Source: Paenibacillus turicensis
Lineage (GTDB): Bacteria > Bacillota > Bacilli > Paenibacillales > Paenibacillaceae
Direction of reading: 5' to 3'
DNA length: 64,000 nucleotides
NCBI RefSeq assembly: GCF_017873435.1
Contig: NZ_JAGGKG010000022.1
Coordinates: 21,102-85,101, forward strand
Position numbers and translations under genes: made by a program. The notes beneath the pieces are model-generated. The model was not told the origin of the DNA. It worked only from the letters and a program-made list of their open reading frames with translations, and made no database searches. Below, piece after piece: positions 28,183 to 36,036 of the stretch. The stretch's first letter is position 1; each line of letters opens with the position of its first letter.

Positions 28183-28785
28183 ATGGAAACGACTAAAAAT
28201 AGATCACAGCACCTACCATGGTTTGGGACTGTTCGGCTTAGCTTTGTGTTCATCATATTATGCGGAATTATATATCCGCTGCTTAGTACGGCGCTGGCTC
28301 AATTGTTTATGCCACACCAAGCGAATGGAAGCTTGGTCACAGATAGCAATGGTAAAATTATCGGGTCCGAATTGATCGGGCAAAGCTTTAGTGATCCGCA
28401 TTTTTTCCAAGGTCGCATTTCTAGTATTCAGTTTAATGCCGAGGCGTCAGGCTCTAACAATTACGGACCTTCTAACGAGGAATTAATGAAGCGAATCAAG
28501 GGATCTATCGAGACATGGGAAATAAATAACCCAGATGTTCCTATCAGTCAGTTGCCTATCGCTTTAATTACAAACTCAGGCTCAGGCCTTGATCCACATA
28601 TTACACCTCAATCAGCTATTGTACAGATTCCTAGAATTAGTAAATTAACAGGCCTATCTACTCATAAATTAGAAGAATTAGTGAGAGAAAACACAGAGGA
28701 GCGCGACTTGGGGATTTTTGGAGAGCCACGTGTTAACGTATTAAAATTAAATCTTGCACTCTCTAAGCAGCAACAAGGGAATTAA
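28183..28785 (+). CDS. kdpC: KdpC subunit
   Basis: A 200-residue protein with one N-terminal TM (~15-38) and a periplasm-facing domain. Conserved family blocks are 'GSELIGQSF', 'GRISS', 'NSGSGLDPHITPQSA' and 'VNVLKLNLAL'. It supports KdpA/KdpB and ligand affinity. The ribosome site is AGGAAGG. The next gene follows after 50 bp. Confidence 0.95.
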   Translation: METTKNRSQHLPWFGTVRLSFVFIILCGIIYPLLSTALAQLFMPHQANGSLVTDSNGKIIGSELIGQSFSDPHFFQGRISSIQFNAEASGSNNYGPSNEELMKRIKGSIETWEINNPDVPISQLPIALITNSGSGLDPHITPQSAIVQIPRISKLTGLSTHKLEELVRENTEERDLGIFGEPRVNVLKLNLALSKQQQGN

Positions 28786-28835
28786 GATTTTATATTAATT
28801 TGGGTTTATTCCAAAATACAAGCTGGAGGTTAACC

Positions 28836-31148
28836 ATGGCGCCTTTCAAACGGAAAACACCAGAGGAGATATTGTATTCTATCGATCAGCTACATCGAGG
28901 CAAATTCAAGATCATTATTGGTGCTGTCAGCGGCTCCGGTAAAACCTATCATATGCTCCAGGAAGGGCTACAGCTTAAAAGACAAGGGATCGATGTCATT
29001 TGTAGTGCCGTATCTACGATGCAAAGGCTGGAGACTGTGCAGTTACTGGATGAGCTAGAGCGTATTCCAAGTATTCATTGGTGGAGGGGGGAGCTAGAGA
29101 AAAAGGATTTGCCCATTGATGATATTGTTGCACGCAACCCAGAGGTGTTGCTTGTAGATGGATTGGCACACCGTAACAGAGACGGTGCTAGATTTGAAAC
29201 GCGTCTAATGGATATTAAATATTTAATGGATCAAGGAATTAGCGTAATTACGACGGTTAACGTATATGAACTTGCTGATGTGAAGCCAATTATATATAAA
29301 ATTACAGGAATACAGGTTGAAGAAACTGTTCCACTAGATACGTTAGAGTTAGCAGATGAAGTTAGACTCATTGATGTTTCTCCAGAGACCATTTTAAAAC
29401 GAATCGAAGAAGGTATTTTGGGTAATTACCCCAATCCTGCGTTAGCCCAGAAAGGGAACCTTGCTGTGCTAAGAGAAGTTGCCTTACGGCTTGTGGCGGA
29501 AGGAGTTAACGACTCATTAGATAGGCATCGTGAGGAGCAAGGGTTAGTTGGTGCATCTGGTGCAACAGAACGCATTTTAGTATCTGCACAATACCATTGG
29601 AATGGCTCCTTATACATTCGAAGAGGGCAACAGATTGCGAAACGCCTTGGTGGTGACTTGGCTGTAGTTTCATTTGTACAAAATAATAAGCCGTTAACGA
29701 AGGAACAACAAGACTTTAAAAAATACATTAAAAAGTTAGTGAAACGGATTGAAGTTAGTTTTGACGAAATAGCTTTAGCTAACATACGGCGACTTCCTGC
29801 TGTACTAGTTCGGTATGCAACTGCAAATAATGTGACCCGAATTGTAATGGGACATTCCCAAAAAAGTGTGTGGCAGGAAATTTGGCAAGGTTCTATCGCC
29901 AATCGTGTACTTAGAAAATCAAAAAACATTGATATTTTTCTCATGGCTGATCGGGCTTTGGAGGAAGGAGAACGAATTCTCCCAGTGAAAGCGACTCCCA
30001 CAAAACAAGAAAAAAGGTTCCATCGGTTAAGTGATAGTGAGCTTCAACAAAAGGTGGACTGCATTCGTAGGGGGACTTTTAAAGTATACATTGGTGCTGC
30101 CCCAGGGGTGGGAAAGACATATAAGATGCTACAAGAAGGAAATATACTATTTCAAAAAGGCATTGATGTCGTAATTGGGTTATTAGAGACGCATGGGAGA
30201 AAAGAAACGCAGGAGCAAATAGGTGATTTGCCAATAATCCCTCGTGCGAAGCTAGAATATCAAACTACTATTTTAGAAGAGATGGATACAAATGCCATTA
30301 TTGTCCGTCATCCGGAAGTCGTGCTTATCGATGAATTAGCTCATACCAATGTACCTAGTAGTGCAACTCGCAAACGATATCAGGATGTAGTTCGAATACT
30401 AGAGCAAGGTATATCTGTAATTACAACGGTAAATGTGCAGCATTTAGAAAGCCTTAATGACGCGGTCGAGCAATTAACAGGAGTACGTGTGCGTGAGACG
30501 GTGCCAGATGCACTTTTAAAATTAGCGAATGAAGTGGAATTAATCGATGTTACACCCCAAATGCTTCAGGCAAGAATGCAAGAAGGGAAAATTTATGCAC
30601 AGGAAAAAATTGATCAAGCGCTTAGTTCCTTTTTTAAGCTTGGCAATCTTATTGCGCTGAGAGAACTCGCTTTAAGAGAAATTGCAGATGATGTGGATGA
30701 GCGGCTAGAGGCGTGGGATCGTGATGCCGCATTAAGGGGGGCATGGAGTAGGGAAGAGGTTATTTTTGTATGTGTAGATTTAGATTGTCGTGCGGAAAAA
30801 CTGATACGTCGAGGTTTTCGTGTTGCACATCGCTTAAAAGCTAAATGGGTTGTTCATTACGCTCAAAGTGGAATTACCTTAAGCAATGAACAGCAAAAAT
30901 TTCTTGACTCGTTACGATTACTCACTGAACAACTTGGGGGAAATATGGAGATAACGGAGATTGAGAGTCATCGAAAAGTTCATAAGCATCTCCTCGACCG
31001 TATGAATAAAGTACACACAACTCAGCTTTTGATCGGACAATCTCGTAAACCTTGGTGGCTTACTATATTTAGAGAAACCCTTGTCCACTATTTATTAAGA
31101 AATGCAAGACATATTGATATGCTAATCGTGGCTGATTTCGAAAAGTAA
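28836..31148 (+). CDS. Kinase-less tandem KdpD-N/Usp protein (KdpN-like)
   Basis: A 770-residue soluble protein made of two copies of the KdpD N-terminal module, each with a nucleotide-binding domain and a Usp domain (about 10-375 and 385-770). It has no TM, HisKA or ATPase kinase domains. Copy 2 keeps the canonical motifs: Walker A 'GAAPGVGKT' (420-428), 'IDELAHTN' and 'TTVNVQHLESL'. Copy 1 is degenerate: 'GAVSGSGKT' (29-37), 'VDGLAHRN' and 'TTVNVYELAD'. ATG 28836 has a CTGGAGGT site. A single KdpD-N protein (KdpN) ends the Alicyclobacillus kdp operon; a tandem form beside a full KdpD is unusual. It may modulate KdpD or the pump. Confidence 0.9.
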   Translation: MAPFKRKTPEEILYSIDQLHRGKFKIIIGAVSGSGKTYHMLQEGLQLKRQGIDVICSAVSTMQRLETVQLLDELERIPSIHWWRGELEKKDLPIDDIVARNPEVLLVDGLAHRNRDGARFETRLMDIKYLMDQGISVITTVNVYELADVKPIIYKITGIQVEETVPLDTLELADEVRLIDVSPETILKRIEEGILGNYPNPALAQKGNLAVLREVALRLVAEGVNDSLDRHREEQGLVGASGATERILVSAQYHWNGSLYIRRGQQIAKRLGGDLAVVSFVQNNKPLTKEQQDFKKYIKKLVKRIEVSFDEIALANIRRLPAVLVRYATANNVTRIVMGHSQKSVWQEIWQGSIANRVLRKSKNIDIFLMADRALEEGERILPVKATPTKQEKRFHRLSDSELQQKVDCIRRGTFKVYIGAAPGVGKTYKMLQEGNILFQKGIDVVIGLLETHGRKETQEQIGDLPIIPRAKLEYQTTILEEMDTNAIIVRHPEVVLIDELAHTNVPSSATRKRYQDVVRILEQGISVITTVNVQHLESLNDAVEQLTGVRVRETVPDALLKLANEVELIDVTPQMLQARMQEGKIYAQEKIDQALSSFFKLGNLIALRELALREIADDVDERLEAWDRDAALRGAWSREEVIFVCVDLDCRAEKLIRRGFRVAHRLKAKWVVHYAQSGITLSNEQQKFLDSLRLLTEQLGGNMEITEIESHRKVHKHLLDRMNKVHTTQLLIGQSRKPWWLTIFRETLVHYLLRNARHIDMLIVADFEK

Positions 31149-31206
31149 GGATTAGGCGATATTTTATTTGGGATTGCAGTTTAGCAAATAATAACGTAAT
31201 ATATAT

Positions 31207-31225
31207 GATAATAATTATCATTATC
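31207..31225. promoter_or_regulatory. Fur box
   Basis: The 19-mer at this position matches the classical Fur consensus (GATAATGATAATCATTATC) at 17 of 19 bases. It lies 32 bp upstream of the ferredoxin-NADP reductase start, so iron-dependent repression is predicted. Confidence 0.85.
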
Positions 31226-31256
31226 ATTATCAATAATTGGGAGGAATTATATCATA

Positions 31257-32306
31257 ATGAATCATGAAATAATGGATGTTACGATTATCGGCGGTGGTCC
31301 TGCGGGATTATTTGCTGCTTTTTATAGTGGTTTACGTGAAATGAAAACAAAGCTTATCGAGTTCCAACCGATGCTGGGTGGGAAGGTGCATGTGTATCCT
31401 GAGAAAATGATTTGGGATGTGGGTGCAATAACACCTGTGCCTGGTGCACAACTTATTGAGCAGATGGTGGCGCAAGGACTTACATTTGATCCAGAAGTAG
31501 TATTAGGTGAAAAGGTGACTTCGATTGCACAAGCGGAAGAAGGACATTTTGTTTTACATACTGCATCAGGGGATCAACATTTAAGCAAGACGGTTATACT
31601 TGCGATTGGTGGCGGAATTTTAAATCCTACGAAGCTAGAGATTGAAGGAGCGGAACGCTTTGAGGTGACGAATTTAAATTACACCGTAAAATCGTTAGCT
31701 CGTTTTAAAGATAAAACGGTATTAATTTCAGGTGGGGGCCACTCTGCGGTAGACTGGGCAAATGAATTGTCATTAATTGCAGATAAAGTATATTTGACCT
31801 ACCGTAAGGATCAGCTTAAAGCACATGAAGCGGATATTTCCAAACTGGAAAGTAATGGTGTTGAAGTTTTATTTAATACCTCGATTAAAAAGCTGATCGC
31901 TGGTCAAGATCAATCATTAATCGAAACAGTATTGCTAGAAAAAGGCGAAGATCGTTCTGAAATCGAGATTGCTGTGGATGAAGTCATTATAAGTCATGGC
32001 TATGATCGTGATAAGGAGTTACTTGAAAATTGTGAAGTGAAGTTTGATATGGTGGAGGAGTACTGGGTTGCTGGAAACTCCATGAGTGAAACTTCTGTAC
32101 CAGGTATTTATGCAGCTGGAGATATTTTAAATTACGAAGGCAAGCTACATTTGATTGCGGGTGCTTTTCAGGATGCAGCAAATGCAGTGAATAAAGCGAA
32201 AAAATTCGTGACCCCAGACGCAAGGGAATATGGTATGGTTTCCTCACATAATGACCTGTTTATAAAGAAAAACAGAGAAATGATGAAGGATGTTTATAAA
32301 AAGTAA
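31257..32306 (+). CDS. Ferredoxin/flavodoxin-NADP+ reductase, thioredoxin-reductase-like
   Basis: A 349-residue FAD enzyme with 'IGGGPAGLFAAFYSG' (FAD-binding GxGxxG) and a second dinucleotide fold 'VLISGGGHSAVDWA'. There is no CxxC redox pair, which separates it from thioredoxin reductase and matches B. subtilis YumC-type FNR. It passes electrons from NADPH to ferredoxin or flavodoxin. A Fur box upstream links it to iron limitation. It is followed by a large non-coding repeat region. Confidence 0.92.
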   Translation: MNHEIMDVTIIGGGPAGLFAAFYSGLREMKTKLIEFQPMLGGKVHVYPEKMIWDVGAITPVPGAQLIEQMVAQGLTFDPEVVLGEKVTSIAQAEEGHFVLHTASGDQHLSKTVILAIGGGILNPTKLEIEGAERFEVTNLNYTVKSLARFKDKTVLISGGGHSAVDWANELSLIADKVYLTYRKDQLKAHEADISKLESNGVEVLFNTSIKKLIAGQDQSLIETVLLEKGEDRSEIEIAVDEVIISHGYDRDKELLENCEVKFDMVEEYWVAGNSMSETSVPGIYAAGDILNYEGKLHLIAGAFQDAANAVNKAKKFVTPDAREYGMVSSHNDLFIKKNREMMKDVYKK

Positions 32307-32312
32307 GTAATC

Positions 32313-32491
32313 AGTACTTGACAAAGTAAGAGGTAAGAGGCTACGTAGTAGAGAGTGGTTTCAACCGCTGTTAAGGTCCCAATTTCGTATCAAAAGGTAT
32401 TAAAATGATGAAATTGTGATCTTAAAGGCGGCCGCTATGGCTTTTCCACCATCTCTCTACTCCTCCGCTTGGTTAGCTTATTGCCAAGTCT
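32313..32491. repeat. Three-tier hairpin element, copy A
   Basis: Inverse orientation relative to copies B and D. Outer ends: AGTACTTGACAA (32313) against TTGCCAAGTCT (ending 32491). Middle stem AGTAGAGAGTGGT (32347-32359) pairs with ACCATCTCTCTACT (32448-32461) leaving one unpaired base. Terminal stem TTAAGGTCCCAATTTC (32371-32386) pairs with GAAATTGTGATCTTAA (32410-32425) with one G-U and one mismatch. No coding frame is supported. Confidence 0.75.
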
Positions 32492-32533
32492 TGATTTTAA
32501 GTTGAGCGAAAAATAATGTTAATTTATTTTTGG

Positions 32534-32704
32534 TTACTTGACCGCTAACCCAAACTAGCGAAGGGACAGAGAGATTCTGAAGATTGTCTCTTAAAATCAT
32601 ATTCCATCAATACATTTACTTCAATATAAAAGGAATATGATTTTAACACAATCGCAAGAACTCTCTGGAGCGTAGCTACCACCCACTAGAGGTTATCAAG
32701 TACT
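32534..32704. repeat. Three-tier hairpin element, copy B
   Basis: Middle stem CAGAGAGATTCT (32567-32578) pairs with AGAACTCTCTG, leaving one A unpaired. The terminal stem TTAAAATCATATTCC (32591-32605) pairs perfectly with GGAATATGATTTTAA (32632-32646). The conserved blocks AGCGAAGGGA and GTAGC flank the middle stem. The right edge reads TTATCAAGTACTAA, followed by a ...GAGCCTTA tail also found at 43949 and 63873. Confidence 0.78.
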
Positions 32705-32726
32705 AATTTATAAATAGAGCCTTATT

Positions 32727-33461
32727 TTACCCTGCAATCACATCACGTTTCTTTAGACATAGGCTGGCAAACAGCCAACAAGCTAAAATAAATAGAAGGC
32801 AGTTTAATATAAATGTAGTCATACTAATTGGCATCGCACCCTCTGGATTTGTTGCGTTCATCCCTAAAGCAAGTAAGGAATAAGGGTAATAAGCACCTAA
32901 GCCTTGGGATAAAAATGCCACGCCACTAAATCCGCCAATCAATGCAATTCCTACAGGTACAGCAAAGCTACGAATGATTAAGGAGAAAATAAGCTGGATT
33001 GCACAAATTACAATACCTGCAAATGCCCCTCTGACCAACCATCCCAATAAATTAATAGGAACCGAGCCGCTGACACCTGCTAACCAACCAGAGGCAATAA
33101 ATAACACACCAATCCAAACCATAGTCAAACAAACCATCACAGAAGCAGTAAAAAGTTTAGCAAAATATAAATACGAAATTCGAACAGGTGCTGTCATTAC
33201 TGCGTTCCAATTATGATTTGTATGCTCCATACGATATAAATAAGAGCAGTACACCCCGATTAAGGCAGGGATAAAAAAGTAGCAATTAAATAAAGTATGT
33301 TGAGTCCACAAACTATACCAATGGTTTTGTAAAACGGCTTGATTTTGTAAATAGTTAAAGGTGCCCATAATTGCCGGTAAGATCGGCAGTAATATAAAGG
33401 AAAGCCAAACAGGATTACGTTTCATTTTTAACCATTCTGCGGCTATTGTCGCTTTTAGCAT
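32727..33461 (-). CDS. ABC-2 type permease, lantibiotic-immunity MutG/LanG-like
   Basis: A 244-residue membrane protein with six TM helices ('WLSFILLPILPAIMGTFNY' at the first). This length and topology, paired with a second ~250-residue permease and a BcrA-type ATPase, is characteristic of LanFEG self-protection or antimicrobial-peptide efflux systems. No lantibiotic precursor or modification gene is seen nearby, so it is probably a resistance module rather than producer immunity. It is the last gene of a three-gene minus-strand operon, 4 bp after its partner. Confidence 0.85.
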   Translation of the reverse strand: MLKATIAAEWLKMKRNPVWLSFILLPILPAIMGTFNYLQNQAVLQNHWYSLWTQHTLFNCYFFIPALIGVYCSYLYRMEHTNHNWNAVMTAPVRISYLYFAKLFTASVMVCLTMVWIGVLFIASGWLAGVSGSVPINLLGWLVRGAFAGIVICAIQLIFSLIIRSFAVPVGIALIGGFSGVAFLSQGLGAYYPYSLLALGMNATNPEGAMPISMTTFILNCLLFILACWLFASLCLKKRDVIAG

Positions 33462-33465
33462 GTCA

Positions 33466-34215
33466 TTATAGCTCCTTTCTTACAAATGCACTTCGACCTA
33501 TCGCATATACAATAGCAAACACAACAAGTAATATGAAAAAGCCAGACCAATTGGCAGGTAGCCACTGAAATGTGCTCACTCTAGTTGCCTCATCCCAGGT
33601 CATATTTACAACCATTAAGACACCATAATATCCCCAAGGAATTAATTTTTGCAGCCATTGCGGAAAAAACATACTAAATAGACCAAACAAGCCACCAAGT
33701 AGGCCAACGGTTAATGCAGCCATTTGATTTCTAAATAAGAGCGATAATACTTGCTGCAGTAAATAAAGTGTTAGGCTGACAGAAGCAACAAATAGTAAAT
33801 AATAAGCCAGCATTAAAGATGGAAATGGTTCAGTAAAGCCTTTTACATTACCATATCCAATCATGACAGCAACCTGAAGCAAAATTGCAGCTAACATATA
33901 AAGCGCACCACAAACAAACTTAGCATCAAATATTACTCCAGCAGGGAGAAAGGTACGAAGCAGCTTAAAGGTGTTGCCTTTATGCTCTATGTCACATAAC
34001 CTAGAGGCAGTAACAGCAGCAACAACGGGCATAATAAGTGCATTAAGCAAGGGAAGCTGATACATAAAACGTTTCCAGCCTTGTGCCAGCTCGGTGTTAT
34101 CCATTTTTCGAAAGGCCCATAGTAGCCATAATAGCTCTACAGCGATAAGTGCAGCGATAATGACCCATATTTTACGCTTGCGTGTTTTCTGAAACTCAGC
34201 TAAAAGTGCCTTCAT
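33466..34215 (-). CDS. ABC-2 type permease, lantibiotic-immunity MutE/LanE-like
   Basis: A 249-residue membrane protein with six predicted TM helices. 'FQKTRKRKIWVIIAALIAVELLW' residues start the first helix. It is adjacent to the MutG-like permease and overlaps the ATPase stop by one base (TAATG). The two permeases probably form a heterodimer driven by the ATPase upstream. Confidence 0.85.
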   Translation of the reverse strand: MKALLAEFQKTRKRKIWVIIAALIAVELLWLLWAFRKMDNTELAQGWKRFMYQLPLLNALIMPVVAAVTASRLCDIEHKGNTFKLLRTFLPAGVIFDAKFVCGALYMLAAILLQVAVMIGYGNVKGFTEPFPSLMLAYYLLFVASVSLTLYLLQQVLSLLFRNQMAALTVGLLGGLFGLFSMFFPQWLQKLIPWGYYGVLMVVNMTWDEATRVSTFQWLPANWSGFFILLVVFAIVYAIGRSAFVRKEL

Positions 34216-35129
34216 TACAAACTCACCACCGTTCCTGTAAGCTCAAGGAAGATATCCTCCAAGCTCTTGCGACGTTCCTCAATCCGTACAATCCCAACAG
34301 CATGCTCAGATAAAATATGTGTCATTTTAGCAAGTAAATGATCTGACATATGAGGTAACATAATATATCCATCCTTAAACTCACAATGAATACCCATAGA
34401 TTGCATCACCTGTGTAGCAGTTGCATTATCTATTGCTCTAAGCGCTAAATGGGCTTGACTTCGCTCATGAAGAGTGGGTAGCTTATCTTGAAAAACAAGC
34501 TCGCCTTGGCTAATAATTCCGACATTTGTAGCAATCTGATCGATTTCACTTAACAGGTGACTAGAGACAACGACAGTCATGCCAAATTGCTGAGGCAAGG
34601 AGCAGATCAGTTCGCGCATTTCTTGAATTCCAGCAGGATCAAGTCCATTTGTGGGTTCGTCCAAAATCAGTAGCTTCGGATTCCCTAACAAGGCACAAGC
34701 AAGCCCTAATCTCTGCTTCATCCCTAATGAAAATTGTCCTACTGGTTTTCCTTTCGTATTATCCAGTCTAACAATGCTCAAAACCCGCTTAATATCCTTT
34801 TCAGGTACGCCACGTAGTGTCTGAGCTATTTTTAAATTTTCCTCCGCGGTTAGGTGACTATAATAGCTAGGGGATTCAATGAGTGATCCTACGTTTTTTA
34901 ATATAGATAAGCGATTACGGCTATTCATTTCCTTGCCAAACACTTCAATCCTTCCATCCGTTGGTTTAGCTAACCCAAGAATAAGCTTTAAAGTGGTCGA
35001 TTTTCCAGCGCCATTTGGTCCAAGAAAGCCATAGACAGCTCCCTCTGGGACTGATAAATCGAGGTCTTTTACCCGAAGGGTCTTACCATATAACTTACAT
35101 AGACCTTGTGTCTTAATGATGGTTGCCAC
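34215..35129 (-). CDS. ABC transporter ATP-binding protein, BcrA/LanF-like
   Basis: A 304-residue ATPase with Walker A 'GPNGAGKST', signature 'FSLGMKQRLGLA' and Walker B 'LLILDEPTNGLDP', plus a C-terminal extension. It belongs to the bacitracin/lantibiotic protection type. The GTG at 35129 is chosen for its AAAGGGAG site; a longer frame extends to 35183. It is divergent from a two-component system, and an 11-bp repeat array lies between them. Confidence 0.87.
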   Translation of the reverse strand: MATIIKTQGLCKLYGKTLRVKDLDLSVPEGAVYGFLGPNGAGKSTTLKLILGLAKPTDGRIEVFGKEMNSRNRLSILKNVGSLIESPSYYSHLTAEENLKIAQTLRGVPEKDIKRVLSIVRLDNTKGKPVGQFSLGMKQRLGLACALLGNPKLLILDEPTNGLDPAGIQEMRELICSLPQQFGMTVVVSSHLLSEIDQIATNVGIISQGELVFQDKLPTLHERSQAHLALRAIDNATATQVMQSMGIHCEFKDGYIMLPHMSDHLLAKMTHILSEHAVGIVRIEERRKSLEDIFLELTGTVVSL

Positions 35130-35185
35130 TAAAAACAACTCCCTTTCCAAATTTGTTTCTAGTGTAGCAATACGTCCTTTCACAT

Positions 35186-35218
35186 AACTTTCAGCTACCT
35201 TTCATTTACCTTAAGCTT
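35186..35218 (-). promoter_or_regulatory. Triple 11-bp direct repeat, probable operator of the ABC operon
   Basis: Three contiguous 11-mers on the plus strand, AACTTTCAGCT, ACCTTTCATTT and ACCTTAAGCTT, lie 57-89 bp upstream of the ATPase start. They closely match the array at 6647-6690 in the same orientation relative to the controlled operon. A probable target of the adjacent regulator. Confidence 0.65.
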
Positions 35219-35295
35219 TTGTCTATTCGTTCAATCCTGTATAGGAATAGGCTATAATGAATTTAAAATTTAGAAAAAAGTATAGGTGCTAGCAT

Positions 35296-36036
35296 ATGAA
35301 TAACATTTTTGAGAGTCGGATTTTAATTATAGATGATGAACCTGATTTAAGAATGATGATTGAAAATATATTGCGACAAGAAGGCTTTGAACATGTCTTT
35401 ACTGCTGCGGATTGCGCACAAGCAAGGCGTTTATTTGCTTCGATAAAACCGGATGGGGTACTTATGGATGTAATGCTGCCAGATGGAGATGGATTTTCGT
35501 TAATGTCTGAGTTTCGTAAGCATTCCCCAGTTCCTATTTTGTTTCTTTCGGCCAGAGATCAGGATGAGGATCGTCTACTTGGCTTGGGTCTAGGTGCAGA
35601 TGATTATATTACAAAGCCGTTTTTACACAGAGAGCTATTATTACGTCTTAAGTCTGTGCTCAATCGCGCTTATTTCCCTGTTTTGTTCAAGCAGGTAGAT
35701 CACAAGCCCATTTTTTATTTGCAAGACACAAAGGTAGATTTAAATAGCGGTACAATTATAGTGGGAGATGCACTAAGAGGTGAGCAAGAGCAGCGATCTT
35801 TAACGGCAAAGGAGTTTGTCATTTTAGAGAAGCTATATGAAAATCGTGGACGGATTGTAACAGGGGACAGCTTATGCCATGCGGTGTGGGGGGAAGGCTT
35901 GTATGGGTATGAAAATTCACTCATGGTACATATTCGCCGCTTACGCGAAAAGCTGGAGCCAGAGCCATCTAAACCCCGTTATCTTCTCACTGTACGTGGA
36001 TTAGGGTATAAGCTGAAGCTGGAGGGCGAGCAATGA
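35296..36036 (+). CDS. OmpR-family response regulator
   Basis: A 246-residue regulator: 'IIDDEPDLRMMI', acceptor Asp in 'GVLMDVMLPDGDG', Lys in 'YITKPF', winged helix ending 'TVRGLGYKLK'. It is divergent from the LanFEG-like operon, which it probably activates through the 35186-35218 repeats. It overlaps its kinase by 4 bp. Confidence 0.9.
   Translation: MNNIFESRILIIDDEPDLRMMIENILRQEGFEHVFTAADCAQARRLFASIKPDGVLMDVMLPDGDGFSLMSEFRKHSPVPILFLSARDQDEDRLLGLGLGADDYITKPFLHRELLLRLKSVLNRAYFPVLFKQVDHKPIFYLQDTKVDLNSGTIIVGDALRGEQEQRSLTAKEFVILEKLYENRGRIVTGDSLCHAVWGEGLYGYENSLMVHIRRLREKLEPEPSKPRYLLTVRGLGYKLKLEGEQ

Noticed and set aside
28172..28375. 67-codon frame overlapping kdpC
   Set aside because: kdpC in the neighbouring frame carries all family motifs and the proper ribosome site.
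32313..32704. Integron attC sites as an explanation of the hairpin elements
   Set aside because: The attC core signatures (RYYYAAC and GTTRRRY) are absent and there is no integrase or cassette array.
32313..32704. CRISPR array
   Set aside because: The repeats are long, few and inverted rather than short, direct and regularly spaced; no cas genes are visible.
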